DNA from: a virus
Strand: one strand, 5' to 3'
DNA: 56,349 nt
IMG/VR virus record: IMGVR_UViG_3300043122_000093
Span: 1-56,349 of that record
The position numbers and the translations under genes are program-made. Positions 36,103 to 44,792 of the stretch are shown here, one piece after another; the first letter of the stretch is position 1, and each line of letters begins with the position of its first letter. The notes below the pieces were generated by a model. It worked only from the letters and a program-made list of their open reading frames with translations, was not told the origin of the DNA and did not search any database.

Positions 36103-38097
36103 TTATACTCCGCTATACTGCAGTGCATATTTAGCAGAGGCACCATCAATGATGTCGATGAAACCCATACGCTGTGAAGCTACGAGAACGCGACGTTGGT
36201 TAGAAACTTCGTAGTCGCTCTCTACAGTCATTCCACGTAGGCGAGGAATAACAAAGTTACGAGTGTTAACCGCTACAGCGTTGAACTTGCCAGCCGCTTT
36301 AGCTGCAAACTCGTCACAAACTACAACGTTGGAGCCGAATACGCTACCTACGCGACCAGTAAGCTTAGTAGCCATGCTCTGACCAACAAGGTTAGCATCC
36401 TGGAATTCTGCATCATCAATCAGGTTGTAGTATGCTTCCTGAGATACGATGTAAATTACATCTTCAGGACGCAGACCGTATTTACCCATATTCTTGCGGA
36501 GGTTAAATAGGTCAGCAGTAGTGATAACATCGTCAGTAGTAAACCCAGTAGCTGCAGGCTGTACAGTCTGACCATCATCAGCGGCTAGTTTTACCAGACC
36601 GTCGAAAGATGCTCCAGAAGTACCGAAAGCACCATCAGCATGGTTACCCAGAAGGATAGCATTTTCTACTGCACGTGCGTGAGAACGAATCATAGACTCG
36701 CGAATCAGAGGCAGAATAGGCAGAATTGCATCCTCTTCAGTCTCATTACCAAGGTAAGAAACTGACATAAGCTTCTTGGTAGAAACTGTGCGCTCTTGCA
36801 GGGTAACACCAGCATTATCGCCATAGGTAGCAGAACGCTCGTCCAAGTTACCGTTCGGTGCAGTAGCAGAAGTAGTCTGTGTAGACACAAACTCGGCATA
36901 GCCAGCATCCGGCAGGATAGGCATAATCATGGTAGCAGAGTTCATAGGCAGTTCGCGGAACATAGGAGCAAGAATCAGCTCATTCTGAATGTCACGCTCG
37001 ATCTTAGTAGATACGATCTGCTCGAAATCTTCGCTAGAAACCTGAACACCAGACATAGTATTGACTTTCTCAACCATATCTTTGGCGTACTTAGTATTCC
37101 AGCCTTTACCAGTAGCGAGACCAAGTACAAAAGTATCAGTCAGCTCTTCTTCATGGCTCTTCTTCCAATCTCCACCTTCACTACGGTCAGCAAAGTGGCG
37201 CTTAGAATCACGCATTTTAGTAATCTCTTCAGATTTACTAGAAAGCTCGTCTTTCAGCTCTGCAACAATGCTTTCCAGAGCTTCGTTTTTCTCACTGAAA
37301 CGCTTCTCAACGTCTTCCATGAGTTTCTCAGCAGAGGTTTTAACCTTTACATCAAACTCTTTCTGAGCTTTTTCAGCCTCAGCAGCAGCTTTTGCATCTT
37401 CAGCAGCTTTAGCACTCTGTGCTTCAGTGATAGCAGAAGCAGTTTTTGTTGCTACGTCATCCATAAGTTTCTGTAGTTCTTTGGGATCCATTTCGTTTTT
37501 CTCCTTTGAATGTGACTTATTGTCACTGTCTGCCGAATCTACAGCTGAATCTTGAGCATTTACTGAATCTTCAGCTGGTTGCTCGGCTGTGTCGACAATG
37601 TCGTTAATAAATTTCTTGTACTCTTCACTAGAGTCAAAAGATTTAGATACTGAGAATACAGCATCCTGATTGCACGGTACTGAGACTACTGATACTTCGT
37701 AAAGTTCAGCTTCTTTAATTACAAACAAGTCTGAAGCAGAATCGTAATCTGCATCTTTTACCATAAAGCCTACAGAAAAGGCTTTCAGTACATCATCTTC
37801 GATAAGGTCAGCTACATTATCAGCAGCCTTTCTAGAAATTTCAGCTTCAATCTCTAATCCTTTATCAGTGATTTCGATGCTAGTAGTGCGACCAATCGGC
37901 TTATCATAGTTATGGTTAAAAAGTAGAATTGGATTCTTTTGGTAATCCGCTATACCTTTGCTCCAAGCCTCTGGTAGTATTACGTCTCCAGCGCGGTCAG
38001 TATCATTAGTACTAGCATAACCTTTGATCTTTACTTTTTCCTCACCAACCTCTTTCTTGGTTAGCTGAGTTTTAAGAAAGAGCTTCTTATTCAGCAT
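36103..38097 (-). CDS. fused prohead protease - scaffold - major capsid protein (HK97 type)
   Basis: 664-aa polyprotein. Residues ~15-155 are an HK97-family serine protease: IKGYASTNDTDRAGDVI, the catalytic-His segment FNHNYDKPIGR (~60-70), and the catalytic-Ser segment AFSVGFMV (~106-113). Residues ~160-320 are an acidic then coiled-coil scaffold/delta-like region, and residues ~325-664 are the HK97-fold capsid protein (TFVLGLATGKG..., TKKLMSVSYLGNE, RAVENAILLGNHADG, GMTVESDYEVSNQRRVLVASQRMG). An internal ATG with GGAG at 37491 would yield scaffold-capsid alone. Self-cleavage should free the capsid protein. Overlaps the preceding gene by 11 bases. Confidence 0.92.
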   Translation of the reverse strand: MLNKKLFLKTQLTKKEVGEEKVKIKGYASTNDTDRAGDVILPEAWSKGIADYQKNPILLFNHNYDKPIGRTTSIEITDKGLEIEAEISRKAADNVADLIEDDVLKAFSVGFMVKDADYDSASDLFVIKEAELYEVSVVSVPCNQDAVFSVSKSFDSSEEYKKFINDIVDTAEQPAEDSVNAQDSAVDSADSDNKSHSKEKNEMDPKELQKLMDDVATKTASAITEAQSAKAAEDAKAAAEAEKAQKEFDVKVKTSAEKLMEDVEKRFSEKNEALESIVAELKDELSSKSEEITKMRDSKRHFADRSEGGDWKKSHEEELTDTFVLGLATGKGWNTKYAKDMVEKVNTMSGVQVSSEDFEQIVSTKIERDIQNELILAPMFRELPMNSATMIMPILPDAGYAEFVSTQTTSATAPNGNLDERSATYGDNAGVTLQERTVSTKKLMSVSYLGNETEEDAILPILPLIRESMIRSHARAVENAILLGNHADGAFGTSGASFDGLVKLAADDGQTVQPAATGFTTDDVITTADLFNLRKNMGKYGLRPEDVIYIVSQEAYYNLIDDAEFQDANLVGQSMATKLTGRVGSVFGSNVVVCDEFAAKAAGKFNAVAVNTRNFVIPRLRGMTVESDYEVSNQRRVLVASQRMGFIDIIDGASAKYALQYSGV
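37489..37506 (-). promoter_or_regulatory. internal ribosome binding site and start inside the capsid fusion gene
   Basis: On the minus strand AAAGGAG lies nine bases before ATG (37491-37489) in frame with the capsid gene. Translation from here gives a 462-aa scaffold-capsid protein beginning MDPKELQKLMDD, without protease. It would let the phage make much more capsid than protease from one mRNA. Confidence 0.7.
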
Positions 38098-38362
38098 TAT
38101 CCTTCTCCTTTATAGCTGCAAAGTTGGGTTTGGGACGTTCTTTAGGCTCTTCTTCTACTTGAATTTCTCCAATTTTCTCGTATTTTTCTGGAAAATTATA
38201 GCTAATAAGCTTATCAAGTCGAGACCATGAACCAATAGTCCTAGTAACTACTGCAGCCCGTATCGGAGTGTCATCACGTTTTGCATACTCACGTTTATCA
38301 AGAATTTCTCCAATCTCAATAAAGTAATCTGCAAGTTGTTCCAATACACGTTTCCTTGTCAT
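38087..38362 (-). CDS. small protein between portal and capsid genes
   Basis: 91-aa charged protein, helical at the start (RVLEQLADYFIEIGEILD) with an RTIGSWSRLDKLISYNFP centre and an E/P/K-rich tail. Overlaps portal by 4 bases and the capsid fusion gene by 11. Family not recognised; head assembly role inferred only from position. Confidence 0.65.
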   Translation of the reverse strand: MTRKRVLEQLADYFIEIGEILDKREYAKRDDTPIRAAVVTRTIGSWSRLDKLISYNFPEKYEKIGEIQVEEEPKERPKPNFAAIKEKDNAE

Positions 38363-39564
38363 TCGTCTTCTCCTTCGGCGGGTCTTCCGCCCTCGGCGGG
38401 GTTTGCCGCACTGCCTGCTATATTTGCTGGAATCCTAATCTCGTCGAGCCCATCAATTGGGTCTCTCCCTAGCTTCTCTCTAGCCTCGTTAGGAGTAATT
38501 ACACCACCATTAACTAATGAGGTAAGGTAACTAGATTGATCGCTAAGAGTAGGCTGCAAGGCAGGAGTATTAGTTGCATCCTCATGCACTTCATATCCAA
38601 AGAACCTTGACAAACCATCATTAATCTTGCGAACAATGGGTAATACAGTTTCTAGGTAGTAAAGCTTATGATTCGGTGCAATATTAGCATTATTTCCTCC
38701 ATCAAACAAAATCGGAGGAACTCCTAAAGCCTTAAGAATAGTTTTTTCACAGTCTGAGCAGGCACTTTGAAAATCCAACTCTTTAAAATTTACATTTGAT
38801 ACAGAGTCAATCTCTAACCCACCATCTAATATCATTGGGGAACGCCCCCCACTTTCTGGACGATAACGTAATCTCCAACTTTGTAGCAAACGTTCTTTTA
38901 TTTTTTCACTAAGAGAATCTGGGCTCTTTAGTACTAATCCTGGTACAGCTCCATTATTAAAGAAGTTCTTCTGGAACTTACGAAGCTTAAGTAGCAAATC
39001 CATAGTATCTGAAGCTGCTTTAAGTCTTGAAGTTCCACGATATATTGATCTGAAAGAATTTTCTTTTATATGGATTATTTCGTCAGGACTGTAGTCAATA
39101 AGACCAGAATAACTATAATGACTAACAAATGTTCGTTCATCAGTATGAATGGATACCTTATCAGCGGGGAGGTGGTACATATGAGCCCCGTCCCAGTAGA
39201 TAAACATATTACCATCAACTAGTAAATCTACAATTAAATTTCTTTTAAACGTGCTAACATCCTGAAAGGGGTTAGGCTCATACTTTAGTACTCTTTCAAC
39301 AGTATTTTTCCTAACGCCTTTAACTACAGGGCTTACACCTTTTTGCTGATTACCTACAGCACATGGTAAGTCTGCTGAGTCATCAACAATCATATTAATT
39401 GCACGGTTTACAATTTCAATGGACTCATACTGATTTCGATAATTGGTGGGGGAAGCGTGAGAATATATTTCACTACCTTCTCGTTGTCCGATTAGAGTTT
39501 GAGCTGGATTTAACTTTTCTTCAACTTCTTCAGTTTTGTTTTTTCTCCAGTTAAACAAGCCCAT
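38359..39564 (-). CDS. portal protein (HK97 family)
   Basis: 401-aa portal. Diagnostic stretches: IEIVNRAINMIVDDSA (~50-65), LIVDLLVDGNMFIYW, HLPADKVSI, GTSRLKAASDTMDLL, the VPGLVLKSPDSLSEK segment, ALGVPPILFDGG (~280-291) and NEAREKLGRDPIDGLDE near the C-terminus. Twelve copies would form the DNA entry channel and bind terminase. The acidic tail (EGGRPAEGEDE) is typical. The start overlaps the HNH gene by 14 bases. Confidence 0.93.
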   Translation of the reverse strand: MGLFNWRKNKTEEVEEKLNPAQTLIGQREGSEIYSHASPTNYRNQYESIEIVNRAINMIVDDSADLPCAVGNQQKGVSPVVKGVRKNTVERVLKYEPNPFQDVSTFKRNLIVDLLVDGNMFIYWDGAHMYHLPADKVSIHTDERTFVSHYSYSGLIDYSPDEIIHIKENSFRSIYRGTSRLKAASDTMDLLLKLRKFQKNFFNNGAVPGLVLKSPDSLSEKIKERLLQSWRLRYRPESGGRSPMILDGGLEIDSVSNVNFKELDFQSACSDCEKTILKALGVPPILFDGGNNANIAPNHKLYYLETVLPIVRKINDGLSRFFGYEVHEDATNTPALQPTLSDQSSYLTSLVNGGVITPNEAREKLGRDPIDGLDEIRIPANIAGSAANPAEGGRPAEGEDE

Positions 39565-39916
39565 TTTTAATCCTTTGTTTTTCTACCCAGCGTTCCTGCT
39601 TTGCAGCAGTACCAAGCCCGGGCTTCTGTCCATATACTTTATGCAGTCTACTGTGACAGCTTTTACATAAAGTAACAGTTTTATTATAAATTTGATCGTG
39701 GTGTTCTTCAATAAAACGATCTCGATGTTCTACGATATCTGAAGGACTAATCTTCTCCTTACGCAACCATCGATCTAACATTGCAGTCATACTTGTATAG
39801 TGATGAAACTCTAACTCTTCATTAGCTCCGCACATTCTACAAACAGAATCTTTCGTGTAAGCTGACTTAGCTCGATCACGCACATACTTAACTGCATCTC
39901 TTTTTAGATTTGACAT
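39551..39916 (-). CDS. HNH endonuclease (packaging-associated type)
   Basis: 121-aa HNH nuclease. CRMCG (~28-32) and CKSCHSRLH (~98-106) form the zinc knuckles, ELEFHHY (~36-42) is the HNH core. I chose ATG at 39916 (with GGTGG upstream) over a GTG at 39925. HNH genes beside terminase/portal, like HK97 gp74, stimulate DNA packaging; a free-standing homing enzyme is the alternative. Its own promoter lies just upstream. It overlaps portal, so it belongs to the head operon. Confidence 0.85.
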   Translation of the reverse strand: MSNLKRDAVKYVRDRAKSAYTKDSVCRMCGANEELEFHHYTSMTAMLDRWLRKEKISPSDIVEHRDRFIEEHHDQIYNKTVTLCKSCHSRLHKVYGQKPGLGTAAKQERWVEKQRIKNGLV

Positions 39917-39933
39917 TTCAACCACCTATAGAA

Positions 39934-39962
39934 ATGATACCATCACTACCATATCAAGTCAA
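39934..39962 (-). promoter_or_regulatory. promoter for HNH-portal-capsid operon
   Basis: Minus strand TTGACT (39962-39957), 17-base spacer, TATCAT (39939-39934). Located between the homing-endonuclease fragment and the HNH gene, so head genes do not depend on read-through from the fibre cassette. Confidence 0.7.
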
Positions 39963-39972
39963 CAATAATTTT

Positions 39973-40431
39973 TTATTGGGATGTAAATTCTTTAACGAAT
40001 ACGTAATTTCCACAATCAAAGTATCTTAGATACCCATTATCTAGCATATTTTCTACTTCTGTCTTAGACTCGTCAAAGTTATCTAAAAGATTGGGGAGCT
40101 TGTGTTTTTGAAATTTATACCTGGGAAAAACTTTACCACTCTTATAATAGAAGTAATTGGGCTTAGATTTGTGAGACTCAGTAAAACCTAATTGCAAGTA
40201 TAGGCCTCCTGAACCCCATCTGCGATCACAATAGCTTATTATAGAGGTTGGTTTATACTTTCTCTCAAAGTATTTTAAAAGTCTAGACGCGCCACCTACT
40301 ATAGTAGTATTTAATTCACTACTATACCTGATAAGTTCCCATTGGTATTTACTGTTAAATCTAGGCTTTGCAAAAGACATTACCGCTACTTTCAGCGTTT
40401 CTATGTTAAATGGAGTTTCCAAAGTAATCAC
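39973..40431 (-). pseudogene. homing endonuclease, C-terminal fragment
   Basis: 152 codons from GTG at 40431, no clear Shine-Dalgarno. From about residue 14 the sequence (VAVMSFAKPRFNSKYQWELI, then NTTIVGGASRLLKYF, SIISYCDRRWGSGGLY, LGFTESHKSKPNYFYY, KFQKHKLPNLL, NGYLRYFDCGNYVFV) matches the C-terminal domain that in my knowledge of the family follows a Vsr-like nuclease in phage homing endonucleases. The nuclease domain itself is missing. The N-terminal counterpart ends abruptly at 45.2 kb in the same orientation. I read this as the severed 3' end of that gene. Confidence 0.72.
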
Positions 40432-40460
40432 AATTTAAACATCTTACACTCTACACAATG

Positions 40461-40506
40461 ATGCCCAGAGAATAAGTATATCAGCACTCGCTTGTTCTCT
40501 GGGCAT
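40461..40506. terminator. hairpin at the edge of the fibre cassette
   Basis: 12-bp arms ATGCCCAGAGAA / TTCTCTGGGCAT with a 22-base loop; plus-strand side is followed by TTTT. Stands between the last fibre-gene remnant and the endonuclease fragment and may end the cassette transcript. Confidence 0.5.
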
Positions 40507-40542
40507 TTTAGCTCCGAAGCAAATAGAACTCAATGTTTGCAT

Positions 40543-40644
40543 TTATAAAGCGAATATCTTACTATTTCTTTCAAACATTCTCTCCTGATACGCTAAAGCG
40601 ATTGCCTTTGCTATCTGTGTTGCTTCTTGAACCTCCCCATATCT
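40543..40644 (-). pseudogene. remnant of a DUF4376 tail-fibre assembly gene (C-terminus)
   Basis: Minus strand reads EATQIAKAIALAYQERMFER then NSKIFAL and stop, closely matching the end of the intact gene at 41012-41557 (EQASNIAATIAIAYRERMFER, NSKLAEI). Only ~32 codons remain; no start or ribosome site. Confidence 0.8.
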
Positions 40645-40669
40645 AAAGAAAGGGGATTCCGGGAGGATG

Positions 40670-40790
40670 TCAATACACCTCAAACACAGGCAACATCCCA
40701 ACAAATTCTTCCTCATCCACCGTAGGCGTTGCCCTGGTGCCGCTCTTTACATCGGCCAGAATGTTCCGTGCAGCTTCCCATACAACGCTC
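40670..40790 (-). pseudogene. remnant of the 109-aa fibre-associated gene (C-terminus)
   Basis: Minus strand reads VVWEAARNILADVKSG, then DEEEFVGMLPVFEVY and stop. It parallels the end of the gene at 17817-18146 (VWESARQIMHDVATG, DEDEFVGMLPVFPQQ). Only the last ~40 codons survive. Confidence 0.8.
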
Positions 40791-41011
40791 CGATATATTG
40801 AAGCCGCCTAATTCTGTATACTTGAAGTTGTATGTATGCGAAAGTTGCAATAAAAAAATGAATTGCAAAAACTGCAATCCCTCTCGTTATTATTTAGAAA
40901 GTGTAGCTATAAATATATATTCAACCTTATGTTGGCTGAATGTATATGCTGTTGCGCGTTGTTTGAAATTACACATCGTTGACATACATCTATCGTAATA
41001 AATCTATTTAG
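40791..41011. other. non-coding spacer in fibre cassette
   Basis: About 220 AT-rich bases between the gene remnants and the DUF4376 gene. It contains a short direct repeat (GTTGCAATAAAAAA... / ATTGCAAAAACTGCAAT) but no ORF with a ribosome site. I see no clear function. Confidence 0.5.
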
Positions 41012-41557
41012 TTAGATTTCAGCCAGCTTACTATTTCTCTCAAACATACGTTCTCGGTACGCAATAGCGATGGTTGCTGCAATATTAGACGCCTGCTCAA
41101 AGCTAATGGCTTCGTGGTTTATATTATAAGCATCCCATAGTGTTACATCCATTTCCCCATTAGCCTGGGCCAGTTGTATTGCTCCGTTTATTGCAGCAGC
41201 ACTGCCGTCTCCACCATTCCATAAAATACCGTTTACTTCGACTGGAGGATGAGTTTTATACTGTGCTTTAATAGCTTCCCTCTTTTCTTGTTTTCTTTCT
41301 TCTTCCTCTATAGCATTCTGTTCAGCTATAATTTCGTCATACAATTCTTGGTTAGCTACATTCCAAGAACCGTCAAAAGACATTGCATTGGGGATGAAAA
41401 TTTTTGGCTCTGGTGCAGTTACTACTTCATAAACGTCTGGGGTTATATCTAGTATTCGTTCTGGACTTCGTAAGCCAACGTCAGTAATACGGACGATATG
41501 TGTATCATCATAGAGCCTTATTACTATTTTTGTCTCTCTATGTCTAATTGCTTTCAT
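41012..41557 (-). CDS. tail fibre assembly protein, DUF4376 domain
   Basis: 181-aa protein. N-terminal part (KIVIRLYDDTHIVRIT, IPNAMSFDG) and a charged linker (EEEERKQEKREAIK) lead to a DUF4376 domain at ~105-181: VEVNGILWNGGDGSAAAING, MDVTLWDAYN, then a final helix. Such proteins follow fibre genes and help fold or attach the fibre. Directly downstream of the fibre (19 bases), with GGAGGAG upstream of ATG. Confidence 0.82.
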   Translation of the reverse strand: MKAIRHRETKIVIRLYDDTHIVRITDVGLRSPERILDITPDVYEVVTAPEPKIFIPNAMSFDGSWNVANQELYDEIIAEQNAIEEEERKQEKREAIKAQYKTHPPVEVNGILWNGGDGSAAAINGAIQLAQANGEMDVTLWDAYNINHEAISFEQASNIAATIAIAYRERMFERNSKLAEI

Positions 41558-41576
41558 AATCTAAACTCCTCCGTCG

Positions 41577-44132
41577 TTAGGTAGTGCCTACTGTTAACTT
41601 AGTTGTGGATAGTGCTTTACCAGCAACTGGGTACCCTGCGTCAGAAGTTATAAGTGAACCATCATAATCTAGCCAATATACAGTTCCACTATTCAGCCCA
41701 GTTTGATTTTCATCTACCGCGTATTGGGTAGCGACAGTTAAAGATTCGGTGTCTGATACGGCTTGTTGAGAGAAACCAATAAATTCTTGGGCGTTTGTAT
41801 TAACTCCAGAAGAATTTTCAATGACGTTTGCTACAAACTTATAAATACCTCCTACGTTTTGTCTCGAAGATATAACTACATATTGGGATACAGGGTCGTA
41901 TATTACCTTTGTGAATGTTGTCGTATTAGACATATATGTGACAGGGCTACTTACAGATATAGTCATTCCTGCTAATGTTACAGAATATACTTTATCTTGA
42001 ATTACTAATACAAATGAATCATGTAATACATCATAACAGATGTCATTATAAGAAGATGACGTTAATGTTACAGGATCCCCTACAGTTACATTATCACTGA
42101 CATCTATATCAAAAGCTAGGACGGTCTGTAGATAACTGTTATCCAAATTTTTAAACGAAATGACAAGTTTATTATCTACAGTAGAATAAGCTGTACGTAT
42201 ACTTTGAGAATCATACTGCCCCACCATAGTAGTGGAACCAGCTGTAATTCCTCCGTCAGTTACATTTAACACAGAATAACTCAAGTAATTATTATTGTCT
42301 TTATTTGGAAATAGAGCTATATATTTATCAGAAGCCTCATGATACGCTAAGTTAATATTATAAGAATTTGTATTTGTATGGATAACTATTTCCGGCCCAG
42401 CTGTTAGCGTTTCTGTTACAGGATCAAGCGAAGTTACAGTTGCATATAATACGTTATCATCTCCGTAAACAGAAACGATCTGGTCATTAACAGAGTCGTA
42501 TATCATCTCTACACTATCAGGGTACCTTCCATTAAATGGCTCAATAAACGCACCCCGAATTAAAGAGCCAAATTCGTCTATGGTATAAACATACATTCTA
42601 TTCCGGGGAACTACAGCAGTAATGCCCGAGGTACAATAAACCAGGGACATGCTATCAGTTAGGTTGTTAATATTATTCTCAGAAACGATATCAATTTGGT
42701 CATTAGTTATACGAAGTACTGAACAAAAGAAATCATCAGAAACATCGTCATTTATAGCAGGAGCAAGTATATAATCATTTACTGGATCGTATACCATACT
42801 GTGATTGCCGCCTTTATCGCTAAACGAAGAACTGACGTTATCTATTAACAACATATCCATGTATTCACCATAAACTTCACTAACAGTATCGTCAGTGTTA
42901 AGTGCTAGAGCCTTTCCAGCAGCTGTTATTTCCCCACTAGCGGTGAATGTAGGTAATGACCCTGCTTGAGCAACCTTCTCATCAAGTACACGCCCTTGGT
43001 TGGCAGATAAGGCATTAGTTGTGCTGGTGGAAGTAAGATTATCCTCAACCGTTACCTGGGTATCATCCAGGAGTGCGCTAAAGTCCACGGTGAAGGTAGA
43101 GGCATCATCCCGCTCAAACGTAGCAATACCCGTGGCTCCATCCAGAGTGCCCGATACAAGCCTTGCAAGGTTGGTATCATCGAGGTACAGACTGAGGTCT
43201 ATGTCATGCGACACGCCGTTTTCATCCACGTATGTAAGGATGTTGGTTGTGAGGGATAAACTTGTTACGGTTTCGGCTGCTTGCACTGCGGTGTCGAAGT
43301 CAGAGATGGTACTGGCTGTCTGAGTACCGGTGTGGTTGGCGCGTGATCTGTCGCTGATGTGGTAGTGCAGGGATGTATCGCCTTCATCAGTTAAATCCGT
43401 GGCGTTGGTGTCGGAGATGTTGTTTGCTTCAGCTCCATTCTCAATCGCAGCCAGTTTCGCCTTTTCTGCATCCGTATAAGCGTTGGTGTCCGCGTTGGAC
43501 TCGTACAAGCTTTTTACTTCTGTGGCGTCCAGGCTGTCGCTTATCTCCACGTATACGGTAGTCGCCCAGCGGTAAATGTTGCCGGTGTCCAGGGCGACAT
43601 ATATCTTGCCTGCCTCGCCCGTTGCAGGGAACGATGCCGCATCGGCGTACTCCAGCACATCATCAACAAAGCCGGGCAACTGGCTTGATGGTACCGTGCC
43701 GCCCACCAGGTCTGCCTTACCGTCCAGCGCCGTCTGTTGGGCTGTGCTGACGGGTTTGTCAGCATCACTGGTGTTGTCTACCTGCCCCAGCCCCACCTGT
43801 GCAGCCGTCACGCCGTGGGGGTTGTCGGTCAGGTTTGCGTGGGCATTCACCCGCGCCTGCACCTCTGTGCCGGTGTCGTACTGGCTATGCGGGTCAGCGG
43901 CTTGCTCGTGCGCTGTAACCGCTGCCTCTGCAGACCCGGCGGGGTCAGCCCCGATACTGTCAGGGGTTTCTCCATGAACATTTTCACCGATTGTAGCGAT
44001 GTGATTATCTGCTGCAAGCAGGCTATTCTGCTGCTCTGGAGTCAAAGCCGCGGAATCTCCGAGCACCTCAAGAGTCATAGATTGCCCTGCAACAAGTCCT
44101 TCGCTGTTTACTTGTTCTACAATCATCTTCAT
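41577..44132 (-). CDS. tail fibre with propeller-like C-terminal domain
   Basis: 851-aa fibre. Residues ~1-330 are repetitive shaft (SIGADPAGSAEAAVTAHEQA, NPHGVTAAQVGLGQVDNTSD, VSTAQQTALDGKADL), a common fibre vocabulary. Residues ~400-850 hold about six repeats of ~55-65 residues with the pattern (V/I)YDPVxDxI(V/L)xxxxDD, e.g. MVYDPVNDYILAP, MIYDSVNDQIVSV, CYDVLHDSFVLV, VIYDPVSQYVVIS, which suggests a beta-propeller receptor-binding head. DNA is GC-rich for the shaft and AT-rich for the head, with the change near 42.95 kb, so the gene is a mosaic. Confidence 0.85.
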   Translation of the reverse strand: MKMIVEQVNSEGLVAGQSMTLEVLGDSAALTPEQQNSLLAADNHIATIGENVHGETPDSIGADPAGSAEAAVTAHEQAADPHSQYDTGTEVQARVNAHANLTDNPHGVTAAQVGLGQVDNTSDADKPVSTAQQTALDGKADLVGGTVPSSQLPGFVDDVLEYADAASFPATGEAGKIYVALDTGNIYRWATTVYVEISDSLDATEVKSLYESNADTNAYTDAEKAKLAAIENGAEANNISDTNATDLTDEGDTSLHYHISDRSRANHTGTQTASTISDFDTAVQAAETVTSLSLTTNILTYVDENGVSHDIDLSLYLDDTNLARLVSGTLDGATGIATFERDDASTFTVDFSALLDDTQVTVEDNLTSTSTTNALSANQGRVLDEKVAQAGSLPTFTASGEITAAGKALALNTDDTVSEVYGEYMDMLLIDNVSSSFSDKGGNHSMVYDPVNDYILAPAINDDVSDDFFCSVLRITNDQIDIVSENNINNLTDSMSLVYCTSGITAVVPRNRMYVYTIDEFGSLIRGAFIEPFNGRYPDSVEMIYDSVNDQIVSVYGDDNVLYATVTSLDPVTETLTAGPEIVIHTNTNSYNINLAYHEASDKYIALFPNKDNNNYLSYSVLNVTDGGITAGSTTMVGQYDSQSIRTAYSTVDNKLVISFKNLDNSYLQTVLAFDIDVSDNVTVGDPVTLTSSSYNDICYDVLHDSFVLVIQDKVYSVTLAGMTISVSSPVTYMSNTTTFTKVIYDPVSQYVVISSRQNVGGIYKFVANVIENSSGVNTNAQEFIGFSQQAVSDTESLTVATQYAVDENQTGLNSGTVYWLDYDGSLITSDAGYPVAGKALSTTKLTVGTT

Positions 44133-44467
44133 TATGCTATCTCCGGATCAATCACCATGGTAAGCTGCCGATCTGTGGTACTCTCGCGGTTCCAGGTGCG
44201 TATACCCCCAGCAGCATCCGTCACCTGGATCTCATACACCCACTTACCCTCGGTCAGATCCCCAGGCTCCCACTCCACCAGCCACTTGCCGTTGTCCGCA
44301 TCCAGGATGGTGGCGGTTTTGACCAGCGGAGTATTGTACTTGATGTGCAGCTCCACGCTTGCGCCGTTCAAATCGACAGGGGTACCGTCGTCTTCGGTGA
44401 TGGTGCCTCGAAGCTTAGGCAGAGTGTCGTTTTCAACAAAGCGTATTTCGTTGGGTTTTAGTGCCAT
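44132..44467 (-). CDS. BppU-like N-terminal domain protein (fibre/baseplate attachment)
   Basis: 111-aa beta-sandwich-like protein: NDTLPKLRGTITEDDGTPVD, ASVELHIKYNTPLVKTATI, GKWLVEWEPGDLTEGKWVYE, RQLTMVIDPEIA. The pattern (L.G.(L/I)...DG.PVDL.GA.V...) is that of BppU-N / upper-baseplate domains that link fibres to the tail. It overlaps the fibre start by 1 base. GGAG upstream. Confidence 0.72.
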   Translation of the reverse strand: MALKPNEIRFVENDTLPKLRGTITEDDGTPVDLNGASVELHIKYNTPLVKTATILDADNGKWLVEWEPGDLTEGKWVYEIQVTDAAGGIRTWNRESTTDRQLTMVIDPEIA

Positions 44468-44552
44468 TTTGGGGGCTCCTTTTATTTTTCAAAAGTTGTG
44501 GAAATAGTCAAAAAAATTAGGTCTTTGTGGTTAATAATGTGAGATAAAGTTA

Positions 44553-44792
44553 TCAAACTACGTATTCGTCAAAGTAGTCCTGATATGTATTATAGTTTTC
44601 CAATGCGTAAGCTATATTCTCTTGAGTGTCATAAATTTTAGGTGAAAAATAGTACCTAAAAGTTGTCCATCCATCAGGAAACGTGCTGCCAAACAGGTTG
44701 TCTCCCCCGAAATAAGCCGAAATGCTAACCCCATCGCCGTTAAGTTCAGCACAGATACCCAAAACATGCATCACTTGCAAAAGACCAGCCAT
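44553..44792 (-). CDS. small fibre-region ORF, probably a 5'-truncated gene
   Basis: 79 codons from 44792. The more natural start is ATG at about 44770 (MHVLGICAELNGDGVSISAY) but its Shine-Dalgarno is poor. The first codons overlap the end of the upstream ORF, where GC content drops, suggesting that a recombination joint near 44.77 kb cut off the original start. Not recognised. Confidence 0.4.
   Translation of the reverse strand: MAGLLQVMHVLGICAELNGDGVSISAYFGGDNLFGSTFPDGWTTFRYYFSPKIYDTQENIAYALENYNTYQDYFDEYVV

Noticed and set aside
36796-37476. 226-codon plus-strand frame opposite the capsid fusion gene
   Set aside because: Antisense shadow of the scaffold-capsid coding region; no ribosome site and no protein-like features.
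40729-40998. 89-codon plus-strand ORF in the fibre cassette
   Set aside because: It runs antisense over a gene remnant, has no ribosome site and no family resemblance.
43576-44507. Long plus-strand open frames (133 and 256 codons) opposite the fibre and BppU-like genes
   Set aside because: They lie antisense to well-supported genes, arise from GC-rich codon bias, lack ribosome sites and encode low-complexity Cys/Arg/Ser-rich proteins.
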